Assembly: GCA_958450325.1 (NCBI GenBank) | Contig: OY288257.1 | Coordinates: 31,266,771 to 31,330,770, forward strand | Length of the DNA stretch: 64,000 nucleotides | Origin: Agrostemma githago | Lineage: Eukaryota > Streptophyta > Magnoliopsida > Caryophyllales > Caryophyllaceae | Direction of reading: 5' to 3' | In this document: piece after piece, positions 22,379 to 34,109 of the stretch | Layout: every line of letters begins with the position of its first letter | Position numbering within the stretch: the stretch's first letter is position 1 | The notes under the pieces: model-generated | Seen by the model: only the letters and a program-made list of their open reading frames with translations | Told to the model about the DNA's origin: nothing | Databases searched by the model: none | Translations under genes and position numbers: made by a program

Positions 22379-23740
22379 ATGATGGATATGCAAAGGAATA
22401 CTCAAGAAATGCAAAAGAGTCAATTGGAGGCACAAATGTCACAACAAGGAATCATTGCTCAAATTCTAATGGATAACAAGGAAATGATAACTCACATGAA
22501 GATGATTGAGAATCAAGTATCACAACTTGCATCGGGAAGTTCTTCAAGGCAAAAAGGGCAATTACCTCCTCAAGGTGTAACTCCGAGTTTTGAGCATGTC
22601 AATGCCATCACCTTAAGGAGTGGTGCCGCCTATAATCCTCCCGTGTTTCCTAGTGAGCAAGAAGCAATGAAGGAAGTTGTGTCTCCAAATCAAGAAGAAT
22701 CAAGCTTTGATAATCCAATGGAGGAACAAGTTTTAGGGGAAGTTGAAAAACCCCAAGAAGACAACCCTCCCCCACTTCAAGAGAAAGACAAGGGAAAAAG
22801 GAAAGTGTCCTTTGAAGAGTCCACCTCTAGTGAGCAAAACAAGTACCAAATCAAGTTGCCTTTCCCATCAAGGCAAATGAAGACTAAGGTGGACACTCAA
22901 TACGACAAGTTCCTTAGTATTGTGAAGAAATTGGATGTTAGTGTCCCGTTTACCGAGTTACTTACCCAAATCCCGGCATATGGTAAATTCATGAAAGAAA
23001 TCTTGGCTAGGAAGAGGTCCATCGACAAGGAAGAGACGGTAGCGTTCACGAGGGTGGTGAGCGAGCTTATTCAAGGTTCCACGCTTCCGAAGTTGAAGGA
23101 TCCGGGTAGTTTCTCGATCCCTTGCACCATAGGCAATTTCATGATCAAGAATGCATTATGTGACTTGGGTGCGAGTGTGAGCATCATTCCCTACTCTATT
23201 TGTTGCCGACTCGGGATGAAGGAGTTGAAATGTACGTCCATTACACTCCAAATGGCCGATAAATCTCTTAACCGACCATTGGGAATGCTTGAGGATGTGC
23301 CGGTACGAATAGGGAAATTCTTCATTCCGGTCGACTTCATTGTGCTCGATATGCCGGAGGATACAAACACTCCCATTATTCTTGGGCGCCCATTTCTACA
23401 CACCGCCGGTGCCATGATCGACGTGAAGAAGGGTAGGATCACATTTGAGTTAGGTGAGGAAAAGATAGTGTTCGACCTCCAAGGTAACACTTCGCCTACT
23501 AGCGATGAGTCATGCAATACGATCCAAGCCACGGAAGACGTCGATCTAGGGAGCGAGCCGGGACAAAGCTTGAAGAAGTACTCTTATGTACTCGAGGATG
23601 ATGACTCCGATTTGGAGGAAGATGAGTGCCCATATCATGGGCTTGATGACAAGTTGAAAAGCAAGGAGCAAGATGAGCCTCCTTTGGGGCCGCATGAGGA
23701 CAAGTGGACATTTGGGTATATCCCAAAAGACCGCAAGTAA
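22379..23740 (+). CDS. Aspartic protease region of element A
   Basis: 453 codons. Residues 1-50 are a Met/Gln-rich coiled-coil-like segment. A charged Pro/Glu-rich linker follows. The retroviral-type protease has its active-site motif CDLGASVSIIP at 261-271 and the flap-distal ILGRPFL at 334-340. The D-L-G-A form instead of D-S/T-G is common in Athila-type elements. Beyond residue 400 is an acidic tail. After the TAA at 23738 the same frame continues to a conserved tail (FDLFLRALDGDG, about 23858-23893). No reverse transcriptase follows. Confidence 0.85.
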   Translation: MMDMQRNTQEMQKSQLEAQMSQQGIIAQILMDNKEMITHMKMIENQVSQLASGSSSRQKGQLPPQGVTPSFEHVNAITLRSGAAYNPPVFPSEQEAMKEVVSPNQEESSFDNPMEEQVLGEVEKPQEDNPPPLQEKDKGKRKVSFEESTSSEQNKYQIKLPFPSRQMKTKVDTQYDKFLSIVKKLDVSVPFTELLTQIPAYGKFMKEILARKRSIDKEETVAFTRVVSELIQGSTLPKLKDPGSFSIPCTIGNFMIKNALCDLGASVSIIPYSICCRLGMKELKCTSITLQMADKSLNRPLGMLEDVPVRIGKFFIPVDFIVLDMPEDTNTPIILGRPFLHTAGAMIDVKKGRITFELGEEKIVFDLQGNTSPTSDESCNTIQATEDVDLGSEPGQSLKKYSYVLEDDDSDLEEDECPYHGLDDKLKSKEQDEPPLGPHEDKWTFGYIPKDRK

Positions 23741-24210
23741 AAGTTCAAGCCTTTGAACTTAGCGGATCGGGATGCCCCGGGAACGTCGAGGCAAGGTCAT
23801 GAGGAACCTTGGTATGTGGACGGTTATATCTCGAGCTTGATTGAAGACTTTGCGAGGATCTTCGATTTGTTTCTCCGTGCCCTTGATGGAGATGGGATCG
23901 AGTATTGTTGTTGATGAAAAAGATTGGAGAAAGCACCATCTTGGTTTGACGGAGTTCCACAAGAACCGTCTCATTGTATATATTTCTTACTTGTAGTTAG
24001 TTTGAGTTTTGTGATATTCTTGTTGTTTGGATTGATTGATGAGCGTAGTGAGGGAGAGAATTTAATGTGTGTTGGAGCTTTGTTGATAGGTGAAGTGCAT
24101 GTGATTCCTAGAAAGGAATGGTTGATGATGGAGTTTGGTTTGCGAGCGAGGAAGTCGGTTTTTGAAGCTTATTATAAGCTTTTGGGCTTAGGGAAGGCCA
24201 AGAAGACTCA

Positions 24211-24394
24211 TCCCGACCGGGAAGAGGGCTTCCCGACCGGGAAGGATGAGGAATCCCGACCGGAAAGGAGCCATCCCGATCGGGATGAAGGTGCCAAAAA
24301 TCGGACTCACTGGAGTGCATTCCCGACCGGGACGAGAGCTTCCCGATCGGGAAGGGTTTATCAACCCGAACGGGACCATCCATCCCGACCGGGA
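24211..24394 (+). repeat. Palindrome cluster TCCCGACCGGGA inside element A
   Basis: Eight copies, most of them TCCCGACCGGGA or TCCCGATCGGGA, lie 2.5 kb upstream of the 3' LTR. It is the same motif class as in the LTR. The homologous cluster in C is at 36709-36891. Confidence 0.75.
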
Positions 24395-25131
24395 TGGTCC
24401 CCTTTCTCCCTTTTGAGCCTTTTCTTAGGCGTTTGACTCCACCCATCCATTATACCTCCTCCCAGCCTCCCTACTCCTCCTTACTCCTATCATATGACCC
24501 GTACACCTCACCTTACACCGAAATCCACATAAATTTTCATCCCCTCGCACCATTACTACCCCGACCGTAAGTCCTTCTTGAGTGTGAAGCGAGATGGCAA
24601 CCGAGAAGACAAGCGACTAGCCTCTAATGATCATCGAGACGATGGAGCAAGTGAGTTACTAGCCGCTCGGTTTGGGTAACTATCCTTACTTTTCCGTATT
24701 TTTATCGCTTGTTTTTCATTGTTTGCCCCCTTCCCTTGAGTCACGGGATCTTAGTGGCCTTCGAGGCCATAGTATGATTGCTCCCGACTCTCGACGACAT
24801 GATTGCGTCGAGAGTCAATCAAAAAGTCCAATATACAAGATTTTCACCACTTTTTAGGAATTAGTCGGATTTGGACGGAATCCGGGCTAGGTGACTTGAT
24901 TACACCTAGCCCTCCCCTCCCATTTCCTTTTATTTCTTTCTTTTTATTTCTTCCCCCTTCCATATCTTTTCTTGTCTCGGCCCATGGTGACTTGATTACA
25001 CCCCGGCCGGACATCTTCTACCATTTTCTCCCCGTTCTTTTTGATTTTTAGCTTTATTTTCGTAGTTTCTTTTCTTTTTCTTTTGTCTCTCCGCACACTA
25101 CGATCGAGCATGAGGACATGGCTCGGTTTAA

Positions 25132-25142
25132 GTGTGGGGGAG
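25132..25142 (+). other. Internal polypurine-tract-like site in element A
   Basis: AAGTGTGGGGGAGCG matches the true polypurine tract (GGTGTGGGGGAGT at 26882-26894) but lies 1.75 kb upstream of it. The match in C is at 37609-37620. It may be a second plus-strand priming site or a fossil LTR junction. Confidence 0.5.
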
Positions 25143-26894
25143 CGATATTCTATCGTAGTTAGTTTTATTTTTTAAGTTTTTCGAAAAAAATCTTAAAAAC
25201 CCTAAAAATTTGAAATATTTTCACAAAAATCAAAAAGATTTTCTTTTTGTGTCTTTTTCTTTTGTGTCGTTGTGTCGTATATTTGTTTTGTATTGTGTGT
25301 GTTTTGCCTCCCTTTTCCTTATAGGTTGCTTAATCACCGTTGTCTGAAAAGCTTTGAAGACATCCGGTAACATCTTCTAACCCTCTTTCCCTCTTTATTC
25401 CTTGTGATGCTTGGAGAAGGTTGTGTTGAGGTGTGCTCGGGTGGAGCTTGTACATACTTGTGGTGGATTTGATGACTTGTTTGGAATTTCGGGGTGGTGT
25501 GTGCTTTGTCTATGTGTTCGTTTTGTCTTGTTTTGCTTTATTTTGTTGCCTTTTGTTTCTTTACCTTTCATTCTCGTTGAGTCCTTGTAATGTGTTGTGT
25601 AGTTGTGTCTTGTGTAAATGGTTTTCGAAAACCCGGTTTAGAGGCTAGTGTGTGAGTGTGTACTTTCCCTTCCTAGTAGTGTAAATCGAGTCTTGGACTT
25701 TAATCTAGTAGAATGACCCTAAATCAATGATTTCGTTGGTCCTTTACCTTGAGTCCACCTAGCTTACTAGGGATTTACTACGGGATTTGCATTTTTGACC
25801 ATTATGACCACCACGGTGTGAAAAGGCCTTGGTTACCGAGTCTCGTCCCCTAGGTGACCGTGTTTAGGATTGTTTTGATTAGTCCAAGTTCTCCACTTTT
25901 TGTGGGTTTGAAGGGAAGGGCCCGTCCCGACTTACCCATTCACCTACCTCATACACATCTCCACACAATAAATTGCAAATTGTTGATTTCTACCTTTCTT
26001 GTTATACAATGAAAATGCCAAAAAGCCAAATCTTGCCAAAAAGGGCAAAGAAGAGAAAGGAAAGAAAAATGAAAGAAAGAAAAGAAATGAAGAAAAAGAA
26101 AAGGCACAAAAGCCAAAAAGAAAATAGAAAAGAAGAAAAAGAATGGCATGGCAAAACAAAGCAAAAATGCAAAAGAAAAGAGAAAATGCCAAAAGAAAAC
26201 CCGATTCACAAAAATAACCCCTACCTCTCAAAATAAGCCTTTTTCCGACTTTTTCCGTGAAGAGCCTACCAAAGGACCGAGTCCCGAGGAAGGATGATAG
26301 CGGCATTAGTCGGTCTTCCCTCATTTTGCATGTTTTTCACCTTTTTACTTGGACTAGTTAGGCGGTTTTGGACACGGGACGACCCTCTTGGCTCACGCTA
26401 AAGGGGGCGGGGTCTCACTTACCTACAGTGTCGACTAACACCGTGGTTCTTCACTTTTCCACTCCGCCAATCGTCCCGTGGTACGTTTTTAGAAAGTTAG
26501 GAGGACCTAGGTAAGTTACCAACGTTTTTGTTGCTTTACCGTCATACTATTAGGGTTTAGTTCACCTTGATTTAAATTGATAGCTTGGGAACATTGTCAC
26601 TTACCTCGAGTCCTAAACCGGTGTTTCATTCACCGCTTTTAGAGGGAAGCGGTATTTCTTTTGTTTTGGGTGCAACCGTCTAAGTGTTTGTTTGTGTGTT
26701 CGTTTGTTTGTGTGTTTTGTGTCCGGTTGCATCCGCGGTTTTGTCGCAAGACCCCACTTGCCTTGCGGAGTTCACCTTTCCTCTAAGTGCACTCGCATGA
26801 GTTAAGGGCGTTGGGTGCGCTAATACCCACTCGGTTAGTTTAGTACTTAGTTTGTGCTTACTCGAGGGCGAGTAAGGGTTAGGTGTGGGGGAGT

Positions 26895-28164
26895 TGATAA
26901 GTGTAGTTTGTAGTGCCTTTTTCACTATGTTTTACTCGAGGGCGAGGGCGGGATGACAGGGCCGTCCCGGTCGGGATGATCCCATCCCGGTCGGGACGCT
27001 ACAGGGGCAGCACAGGTTCTTTTATTTCATTCTCCTTCATTCTTGTACCCATATATATACTTCCCCCTTGTAATGTTAAGACATCTTATCTTACCCTAGA
27101 CTAGTGTAGCATTCCTTAAGCCTCTCTACAACCCTAAAACCCTAGATTTACTTTCACTCATTAGTTTTAATCTTCCTTTAATCTTAGTGAATCTTTAGTT
27201 AATCATTGTTATTAGTTCTTGTATTAAGAAGTTCTTGAAGAATTCTCCAAGCTTGACATCCTTGGGGTTTATTTTGGGTTCTTATTTATACAAGATTGCA
27301 TCTTTTCATATTCTTAGTATTGGTATAATCATCCCTACTCTTAATCTTGTTTATTTAATCTTGTTTGAATCTTTTCATATTGTTATTGTTATTGTTCTTG
27401 TTATTCATTATGGATGTTTGTTTTGTGGTATTGATTTCTCTTGTTATTGTTGGTTTTCTCTTCATCATGAGTGAGTAGTTTCTTTGTGGGGTTAGTAAAG
27501 GGATTAAGGGTAGATTATGGATGATTAGGGTTGATTAAGGAAAAAGGATGAATCTTTGTTGTTAGTCACATTGTGGGCACTCCATGTGTTTGTTGATATG
27601 CTTGTGTGAGTAGTAGTGGCCATGCTTCCCATGCTTGTGTTCATCTTCTCATTGATTGTCTATTATGTGGAAATGTTGAGAATAGTCGTAGTCACGAGAG
27701 TGCGGATTAGGGTCTAAGTTGCGAGAGCCCGGACCCACCTTGACATCGGTCTAAGTTGCGAGAGCCCGGATCGACCCTAGCAATTAGGAGACACCTATAC
27801 CCTTGATCACCTCAATTACCCTTCTACTCCTATGAACCCGACCTACCCCACTTCCTTCCATATTTGAGTTCATCTTTCTAGTTAGCCATCGTTCTTCTAG
27901 TTTATTTATTAGTTCGATCATTAGCATTGTTTAGCATTGTTTTAGCCTATTTCATCATTAGCTTAGTCATACTTCTCCTCCACCATAGTTTTCCATTTAT
28001 CGTTTCTTTGTGTTTGTTTGGTAGCATAGTCTTGTTTTAGGCCGACCTAGTCTAACCCTTGCAATACTGTCCTCGTGGATACGATCCCGACTTACCCTAG
28101 CTACCCACTAGGTGTAATCGGTAGTTTATTGTTGGTTAGGATACACGACAAATCCCTACCATCA
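26895..28164 (+). repeat. 3' LTR of element A, internally deleted
   Basis: 1270 bp, nearly identical to the 5' LTR except for one large difference. After TTTTCACTATGTTT about 390 bp (5' LTR 18836-19228) are missing and replaced by TACTCGAGGGCGAG plus a few bases. That word also occurs just upstream of this LTR (about 26868). The deletion removes most of the promoter palindromes, leaving two (26964 and 26984). Confidence 0.88.
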
Positions 28165-28169
28165 CATAC

Positions 28170-29359
28170 TAAAACATGTAACGTACCAACTTCAACCGCA
28201 AACACTAAAATACACTAAATAGACCCGAGTATTTCCAAGATCCATTATCAACTATCTATGCACCGTGTCCCGTTTAGTGTATACTCCGAGGGTGCGACTC
28301 CTAACTACGTGATTTACTTCCGTTCGCATTTACAGTTTTCGTATGATTTATTGCCTTTATGACCTTTTAATCGCATGCTAAATCACCTAACACGGAGATC
28401 AAAACGTAAATAAACTAAAACTGAACAAAGCGATGGTCGGGTTCCGTATTAGTCCCGGTTCTCGCCATGTATGGTTTGATGCATCTTTATTAATACCGAA
28501 CCGACGCATCTTAAGCAGAATACCAGGTAAGGTATATCACGAGAACGACTAATATCCGTATTATCGCGTTAAAACTGATTTGCTAATACGTATAATATTA
28601 GTACTCTCTACCCTCTTACGTGCATCTTTTCATGGCCTGCTTGTCACGTGAAATCGCATGTAAAGAATGTAAACACAACTACTTTGACGACAAAACTTAC
28701 TTGTCCTTAAACAACCGATGTAGTAAAAGGTATAGGGTGAAAACAACGGATGTTACAATATTTCCGCCACAACAAAAGAACGAAGTTATCATTCCATCGA
28801 TTGATTAGTAGAGGCCGCTATAGTGCGGGCGGGATTAGGTGTCGATGTCTATTGGATGTTGGCTTCCCAATACGTACCCTCACCTCTTACTCAGAATCGA
28901 CAGTTTCCGGATGTCCGAAACCATTGGCAATGAGAGTCATTCCAGGCATGGAGTGCTTAAGGGTACAAGTCTTTATCTTTAGGTCTTGTGCCCCTCAGCT
29001 TTGAGCCGGCTAAGGATCAAAGTTGACTTGAACGGTTTCCGAGTCCCCGTAATTGACTCGGTGGCGACTCCACAAATCGGCAACGTATTCAGTTCACTAA
29101 AAAGGTCGTCTTACTAAACATAACGGCCTTTAAAAATTTACAACCACCACTCGATCGATTCCAAACGAAAACACGGGTCCCCACACCCGTCTAGTACAAG
29201 TCCGGATCATCATCCGAATCGAGGTCCGAAACATCACCCCGTACGCAAGATCGGACAGGTCCCCGATCGGAAGGGGGCCGCGTGGGTGGCCGCCGCCATA
29301 CATTGAAAAACCAGTTCGGTCCCGCGTGGGGTGCTGGGCGGTGCGGACGGACGTCCACA
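28170..29359 (+). repeat. Remaining part of B 5' LTR, right of element A
   Basis: It continues directly from 18795 and aligns with 49225-50422 of the 3' LTR. It ends ACGTCCACA three bases before the primer-binding site. Short ORFs here are LTR sequence, not genes. Confidence 0.85.
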
Positions 29360-29362
29360 GTT

Positions 29363-29380
29363 TGGCGACTCCGCTGGGGA
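29363..29380 (+). other. Primer-binding site of element B
   Basis: TGGCGACTCCGCTGGGGA, identical to the site of element D. The type is known from Tat/Ogre elements and reported to be complementary to tRNA-Arg. Confidence 0.8.
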
Positions 29381-30688
29381 TTTGGAAACAAGTTTCCAGC
29401 GGTGGTGTAACTTGAACGAGGTGGGTGAAGCTCATTTCCTAGTTTCTAGTTGTGGTCACTACAGGTTTTAGCCCTAAAAATCCAACCCTAACCAATATCA
29501 GGACCAATCGACCTCTTTGTGGTAAGATCCTTAGGGACACGCGGAGAGATCCTCGATTGACGCTCCGGCCACCTAACGTGTACCTCGCGGGAATACTAAA
29601 TGCATAGTTCTGAACGGACGGTATGACACTCGTCTCCCCAGATGATTTGCCAATACCTAAGTAAAGACTATTCGTGGGAAGTAGCCTACCCTAACCTACC
29701 CGTGTCTGCATCCTGCATGAGTGTATGCATTCCTAGTTATGAGTAGCGTGTTTGAACAACTCAAATAAAACACTAAAAATCTGGATTCAACCACGCCAAT
29801 ATATTCAACCGCACCCAACTCCGTTTTCGAAAAGGTCATTCCCAGGATTGTTGTTTTACCGTCGGTACTCCGGCCAAGTCAAAATGATTTTCGAAAACCT
29901 TTTAAAAGCACCGTCATCATGACAGATTTTTTTTAAAGGATTTTTATTAAAAAAAAATGCCATCACTCTTGCCAAAGTAAAGCAACGAATACCGTTAATA
30001 CCACCGAGACTCCTGATCAATGGGATCGAGGTACCTCAAACGGTTACATTTTATTTAAAAAAATGTTTTTTATGCACATACTGTTAACATAGCCGAAGCT
30101 TTAATTAATGAAGTCGAGGAATCCAAAACGGTCACACTCACAAAACATCATTTTCAAACCATCATCACCAGACATCACATTTTGTCACAAACACCGCATA
30201 CACCATGAATATCGAATTGACTAATTAATAGTTGTTTCGGTAAAAACACCGCGTCATCATTTTCAAAACAGGTTTCCCTAAGAACCATGCTCCTTTAAAA
30301 AAAACATATATCAAAATTCCTTGATCCTGAGCCGGGACCGCGATCAACTTCTTACGTCGTAAAACCATGTGATTAACTGTCTGTGTTAATTACTAGGGTC
30401 GCCTCTACTCGAGGTCTTACATTTTGGGTAGTCTCATCCCGAGAAGTCCTCTTTAAATCTCTCCTCCGAGATTTGTGTCAAATCGTTTCGTGACAAAGAC
30501 GTAAATTCGTCAGGCGTTTCGCCCAATACACCAAGAGTTTAAAGCACTTGAGTCCCTAAGCCGGTGACCGCACACACGCGTAAGTCAAGGGTCTCATTTC
30601 CCTGTAGCTCAGTTACGAGCATTCCTCGAGTCCTTAATTCGTCTGGTGGATTCAGCCTCACCTTCAGTCCTGTTTTGCAGATCAAGAA
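29381..30688 (+). other. Leader region of element B
   Basis: About 1.3 kb without coding potential, holding repeated ATTTTCAAAAC / AAAACGGTCAC words. Long leaders are usual for Tat/Ogre elements. I see nothing else in it. Confidence 0.5.
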
Positions 30689-31296
30689 ATGTCTTCCAAC
30701 GACAACACCGAACCACTCAACATAATGCTAAGGCTTGATAAAGAACTCCAAAACAACATGGCCCAAATAATTGCCGCCCATGACAACATCCTACTCCAGC
30801 TCGGCAAGCTTGAGGGCGCAGCCAATCGGACACAAAACCTCCCTCAGGAGGAGGTGGACGAGAAGTCCTTCATCCCTAAGGGTAGGATGAGACTCGGGCC
30901 GGTTAGGTTTGTCCCAGCCCTTGGGGGGGGGGGGCCTTCAGAAGCCTTACCGACCTAGGCATGACCTACGCCGAGGCCCTTAGAATTGCCAACGAGGATT
31001 TGTAGTTGTCACAGCTCGTCCCTACTCCGGATCCACCCCGCGAAACCCGGGGGGCGAATTGGGATCCCAGTGCCTATTGCCTGTATCATCAGGTTAGGGG
31101 GCACGATACGGAAGACTGTGATCGCCTCAAACACGACATTCAGGACCTGGTGGATGTCGGAACCTTCCCTCTTATGAAGGCACATACTTCACAACCCGCT
31201 GCTGGCAAGACTAGCAACGGGACGACCGCGTCTGTAGTAGTAAACACATGCGGCACCATCAAGGTGCTATTCCCTGGAGGAAGCCTCGATGCTTAG
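30689..31296 (+). pseudogene. gag: gag remnant of element B
   Basis: The ATG at 30689 opens a short N-terminal part (LRLDKELQNNMAQIIAAHDN). A run of nine G at about 30926 coincides with loss of frame. A second frame with one TAG at 31003 reads MTYAEALRIANEDL and then YCLYHQVRGHDTEDCDRLKHD, a CX2H/GHxxxxC knuckle-like block typical of Tat Gag. Only about 200 codons remain, so most of the capsid domain is missing. The copy could not make functional Gag. Confidence 0.65.
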
Positions 31297-31659
31297 AGGC
31301 ATGATCAGTCTTAGTCAGAGTCTAGTTCATCCTAGGGCCTAGGCTTACTAATAATAATAAATGTTTTCTCTATCGAGTCCAGGGAGGTGAGAAGGGACAT
31401 GTCCTCCACCTCCCCTAACAAACTTAATCACGGGCATCTAGCCCGTCTACTATTTATGAAATAAAACAACTCTTTTCTTTTACAAACATGTCTCGAAAAT
31501 CGCTTGACTTCTTTCAATAACTTAATTTAACGCTTAAAGACTTTACAGTATGCCATTTATCGATAACAATTGACTAAAACGCAAGGGCTACAACAAACGA
31601 CCCACTTAACTTCACCCTAAAAAGATCGGGAAAAACAGCCCTAGGTTCAACCCATCACT
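31297..31659 (+). other. Deleted pol interval of element B
   Basis: No coding sequence. Protease and reverse transcriptase, expected here, are absent; the sequence passes from the Gag end straight to RNase H through about 360 bp of AT-rich filler. Confidence 0.5.
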
Positions 31660-32224
31660 GACCCCCCCGACCAAACGACAACGAGCCTGCAACAAACGAA
31701 CATTCATACAAACTAGACTTCCCCGTTACCAACAACGTAGCTGAATACGAAACCTGCCTAATAGGACTAAAAGCAGCCATATCTCTAGGAGTTAAAAACC
31801 TCAGAGTACACGGGGATTCATCCTTAGTAGTCAACCAAGCCATGGGCACCTAGAAGATTTATAGCGAAAGCCTGACCCCATACCAAACCAAAGTGGAAAT
31901 AATATCCCAGGAATTCACCGAAATCGACTTCATACACATATCCCGCGAAGAAAACCAATTCGCCGACGCCTTATCCAAACTAGCCTCGCTAATAAACATG
32001 CCCGACCACCTTTTCTCTATGCCTATCTGCGTAGAGAGAAGCGAACAACCAACCCACATCCATAACCTCGAAACCGACGATACCTCTGAGGAATCCTGGT
32101 ACAAAGCAATCCTAAACTTTAAAACCAACGGGTCATACCCACCCAACACAAACACCAAAAACAAAAGAGCCCTACGAATACAAGCCGCCCATTACGTCCT
32201 GAGTCAAGGACTATTATACAAATG
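31660..32224 (+). pseudogene. RNase H domain of element B
   Basis: It reads NNVAEYETCLIGLKAAISLG, VHGDSSLVVNQ and REENQFADALSKLAS, which carry the E, D and D expected of an RNase H catalytic core. At least one frame change before about 31690 and in-frame stops at 31853 and 32223 break the polyprotein. The normally preceding reverse transcriptase is missing. This is the second RNase H of Tat-type elements or the canonical one; the fragment is too short to decide. Confidence 0.75.
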
Positions 32225-33341
32225 AACCCCACAAGGAGCCCTCCTTAGGTGCATAAACAAAAACCAATCCGAGAGAGTCATGGAAGAAGTACATGACGGA
32301 GAGTGCGGATCCTACATGAGCGCACACCTACTAGCCCGAAAAATAATGAGATTGGGCTATTAATGGATTACATTAGAGACAGACTGTCGACGTCACGTTC
32401 GTCACTGCCACAATTGCCAAATATTTGAAAACATCCAACACCTACCGCAATATCCTCTCCATTCTATAGCCACACCCTGGCCTTTCTCTACTTGGGGAAT
32501 ATACATCATAGGAAAGGTAAACCCATCCAGGACCGGTGGACACTGCTTTATACTAGTGGCCATCGATTATTTCACCAAATGGATAGAAGCAGCCTCTTCT
32601 TACACCGTACTAACCTCAAAACAAGTAGTCAAATTCTTACAAAATAACATCATCTGCCGCTACGGCATACCTCACGAAATCATCAGTGATCAGGGGGCTC
32701 ACTTCAGGGCCGACACCCAAAAACTCCTCAACAAATACAAAATCCAAAGACACAAGTCCTCACCCTATAAACCTCAAACAAACGGGGTCGTAGAAGCAGC
32801 CAACAAAACCATCACCACGATCCTTAAGAAAATGATAAACAATTACCGGGATTGGCCAAACAAAATTCCCTTCGCCTTATGGGGGTACCGAACATCCTAT
32901 CGAACACCCACCGGAGCCACACCATATTACTTGACCTACGGTTCTGAAGCCGTGCAACCCGCAAAGCTAGAAATACCGTTACTAAGGATATTAGCCGAGA
33001 GTGGTATTCCCGAAGAAGAATAAGACCAAAAACGATATGACGAGCTAGTACTCTTAGACGAGCGTAGGATACATGCCTTATCCAACATACAAGCCTAAGA
33101 GCAACGTATACAACAAGCCTTTAATAAACGAGTGAAATCCCGAAACATACACGAGGGAGACTTAGTAGTCAAATCCATTAGAGCACCCCTTCCCGTCGAC
33201 CCTAGAGGAAAATTCAAACCAAACTGGGCGAGCCCCTACCTCGTTAAGAAAATGGGGGGCGCCGTGATCCTCGCCGACCTAGACGGTCAAGAGTTCTCAA
33301 CTCCAACCAACATGGATCAACTCAAACGATACTACCCATAA
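32225..33341 (+). pseudogene. Integrase of element B
   Basis: An HHCC zinc-binding part (EVHDGECGSYMSAHLL ... HCHNCQIFE, with a TAA at about 32360) precedes an open catalytic core from 32556 with the D-D-E triad in AIDYFTKWIEA, IISDQGAHFRA and NGVVEAANK. A TAA at 33021 and a TAA at 33097 interrupt the C-terminal part, which ends FSTPTNMDQLKRYYP at 33341. All three catalytic residues survive despite the stops. It would insert cDNA into the genome; this copy is decayed. Confidence 0.85.
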
Positions 33342-34109
33342 ACATCCTAACAACCACATCCCGACCTCCGAATTAGGGGGAAACCATGCAAAACGACAAA
33401 AAAAGGAAACAAACAAATTCGCATCGATAATTGGCATAACGAGTCTAAAGCAAAATCACTCACATTTTTTAAAGAACTACGAACATGGTTTGATTCCGTT
33501 TAAAAGCGGATACGTAGGCAACCCTCCTTCGGGTACAACCAGACAAATAAACAAAAAAAATCAAAAAAAATTGATTACTCGATTCACGTACAAACCGGGA
33601 CTCTTTCCACGTTCCGGCCACTGAGTGATTTAAGTGACGAAGCACAAACGACGAGGCGAGGAGGGGGTGAAAACCCGAAAGGGTGCCCCGGGCAAAATGA
33701 AGAAACGAGTTCCAAGCTGTCGTCGAAAAAAAAAAAGACGAGCCGAGGACGGGGTGAAAACCCGAAAGGGTGCCCCGGGCAAAATGAAGAATTGAGTTGC
33801 GAGCCGTCAAAAAAATGTAAATAATAAAAAATAAAAAGGTGAGCCGAGGACGGAGTAAAAACCCGAAAGGGCGCTCTGGGTAAAATGAAGAATCGAGTTG
33901 CGGGCCACCACAAAAAAAAGGAAATAATAACAATGTGATTTTCATTAACAATAAAATTTGGTTAAGTCAAGCCTTTGTCGAGGCCTTTACATCAAGCATC
34001 TGAAACCCGGCTATTCTGGAAAGCAACAACGTGTCGAAACTCCACAAAAACTAGTACTAATACGCCACATAATATAAACTAATAATACATAATACAAAAT
34101 GGCTGGACT
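33342..34109 (+). repeat. Post-pol region of B with three tandem ~95-bp repeats
   Basis: Between about 33645 and 33915 three units of GAGCCGAGGACGGGGTGAAA / ACCCGAAAGGGTGCCCCGGG / CAAAATGAAGAA repeat with A-rich spacers. ACCCGAAAGGGT is itself an imperfect inverted repeat. The open minus-strand frames over it are a by-product of the repeat period. Confidence 0.7.

Larger units (their letters stand above)
23741..26894 (+). other. Non-coding 3' region of element A
   Basis: About 3.1 kb without a convincing gene, collinear with 36377-39368 of element C. In order: the conserved tail of the ORF, the TTTGACGGAGTTCC box, an EWLMMEFGLRARKSVF-like open stretch (about 24117), a palindrome cluster (24211-24394), an internal polypurine tract (25132-25142), an A/G-rich block (26030-26210), and the true polypurine tract before the 3' LTR. 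The open stretch at 23924-24436 is conserved with C, but its second half is just palindrome repeats, so I do not call it a gene. Confidence 0.6.
18796..28164 (+). mobile_element. Element A: non-autonomous Athila-like retrotransposon (Gag and protease only)
   Basis: It begins TGATAAGTGTAGTTTG and ends CCCTACCATCA, flanked by the exact 5-bp duplication CATAC (18791-18795 and 28165-28169). LTRs are 18796-20430 and 26895-28164. The primer-binding site and polypurine tract are present. Coding capacity is Gag and an aspartic protease; reverse transcriptase, RNase H and integrase are absent, replaced by about 3 kb of non-coding 3' sequence. The near-identity of the LTRs implies a recent insertion that must have used another element's enzymes. 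Confidence 0.92.
17816..29359 (+). repeat. 5' LTR of element B, split by element A
   Basis: The LTR comprises 17816-18795 plus 28170-29359 (about 2.17 kb), the same length as the 3' LTR (48247-50422). The two copies are clearly alignable but differ at many positions, so B is older than its passenger A, whose own LTRs are nearly identical. A TATA box lies at 18330-18337. GGCGCC palindromes lie just upstream. Confidence 0.85.

Noticed and set aside
24108..24446. Arg/Ser/Asp/Gly-rich open frames over the palindrome clusters of A (and 36606-36980 in C)
   Set aside because: All six frames are open over TCCCGACCGGGA repeats because the motif lacks stop words. The peptides are only repeats of the same few residues.
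25949..26324. Phe-rich minus-strand frames resembling a membrane protein
   Set aside because: Complement of the AAAGAAAAG purine block. Hydrophobicity is an artefact of composition.
33469..33951. 160-codon minus-strand open frame with Phe/Arg-rich protein
   Set aside because: A by-product of the three tandem repeats rich in CCCGAAAGGG. It covers the repeat exactly and has no recognisable domain.
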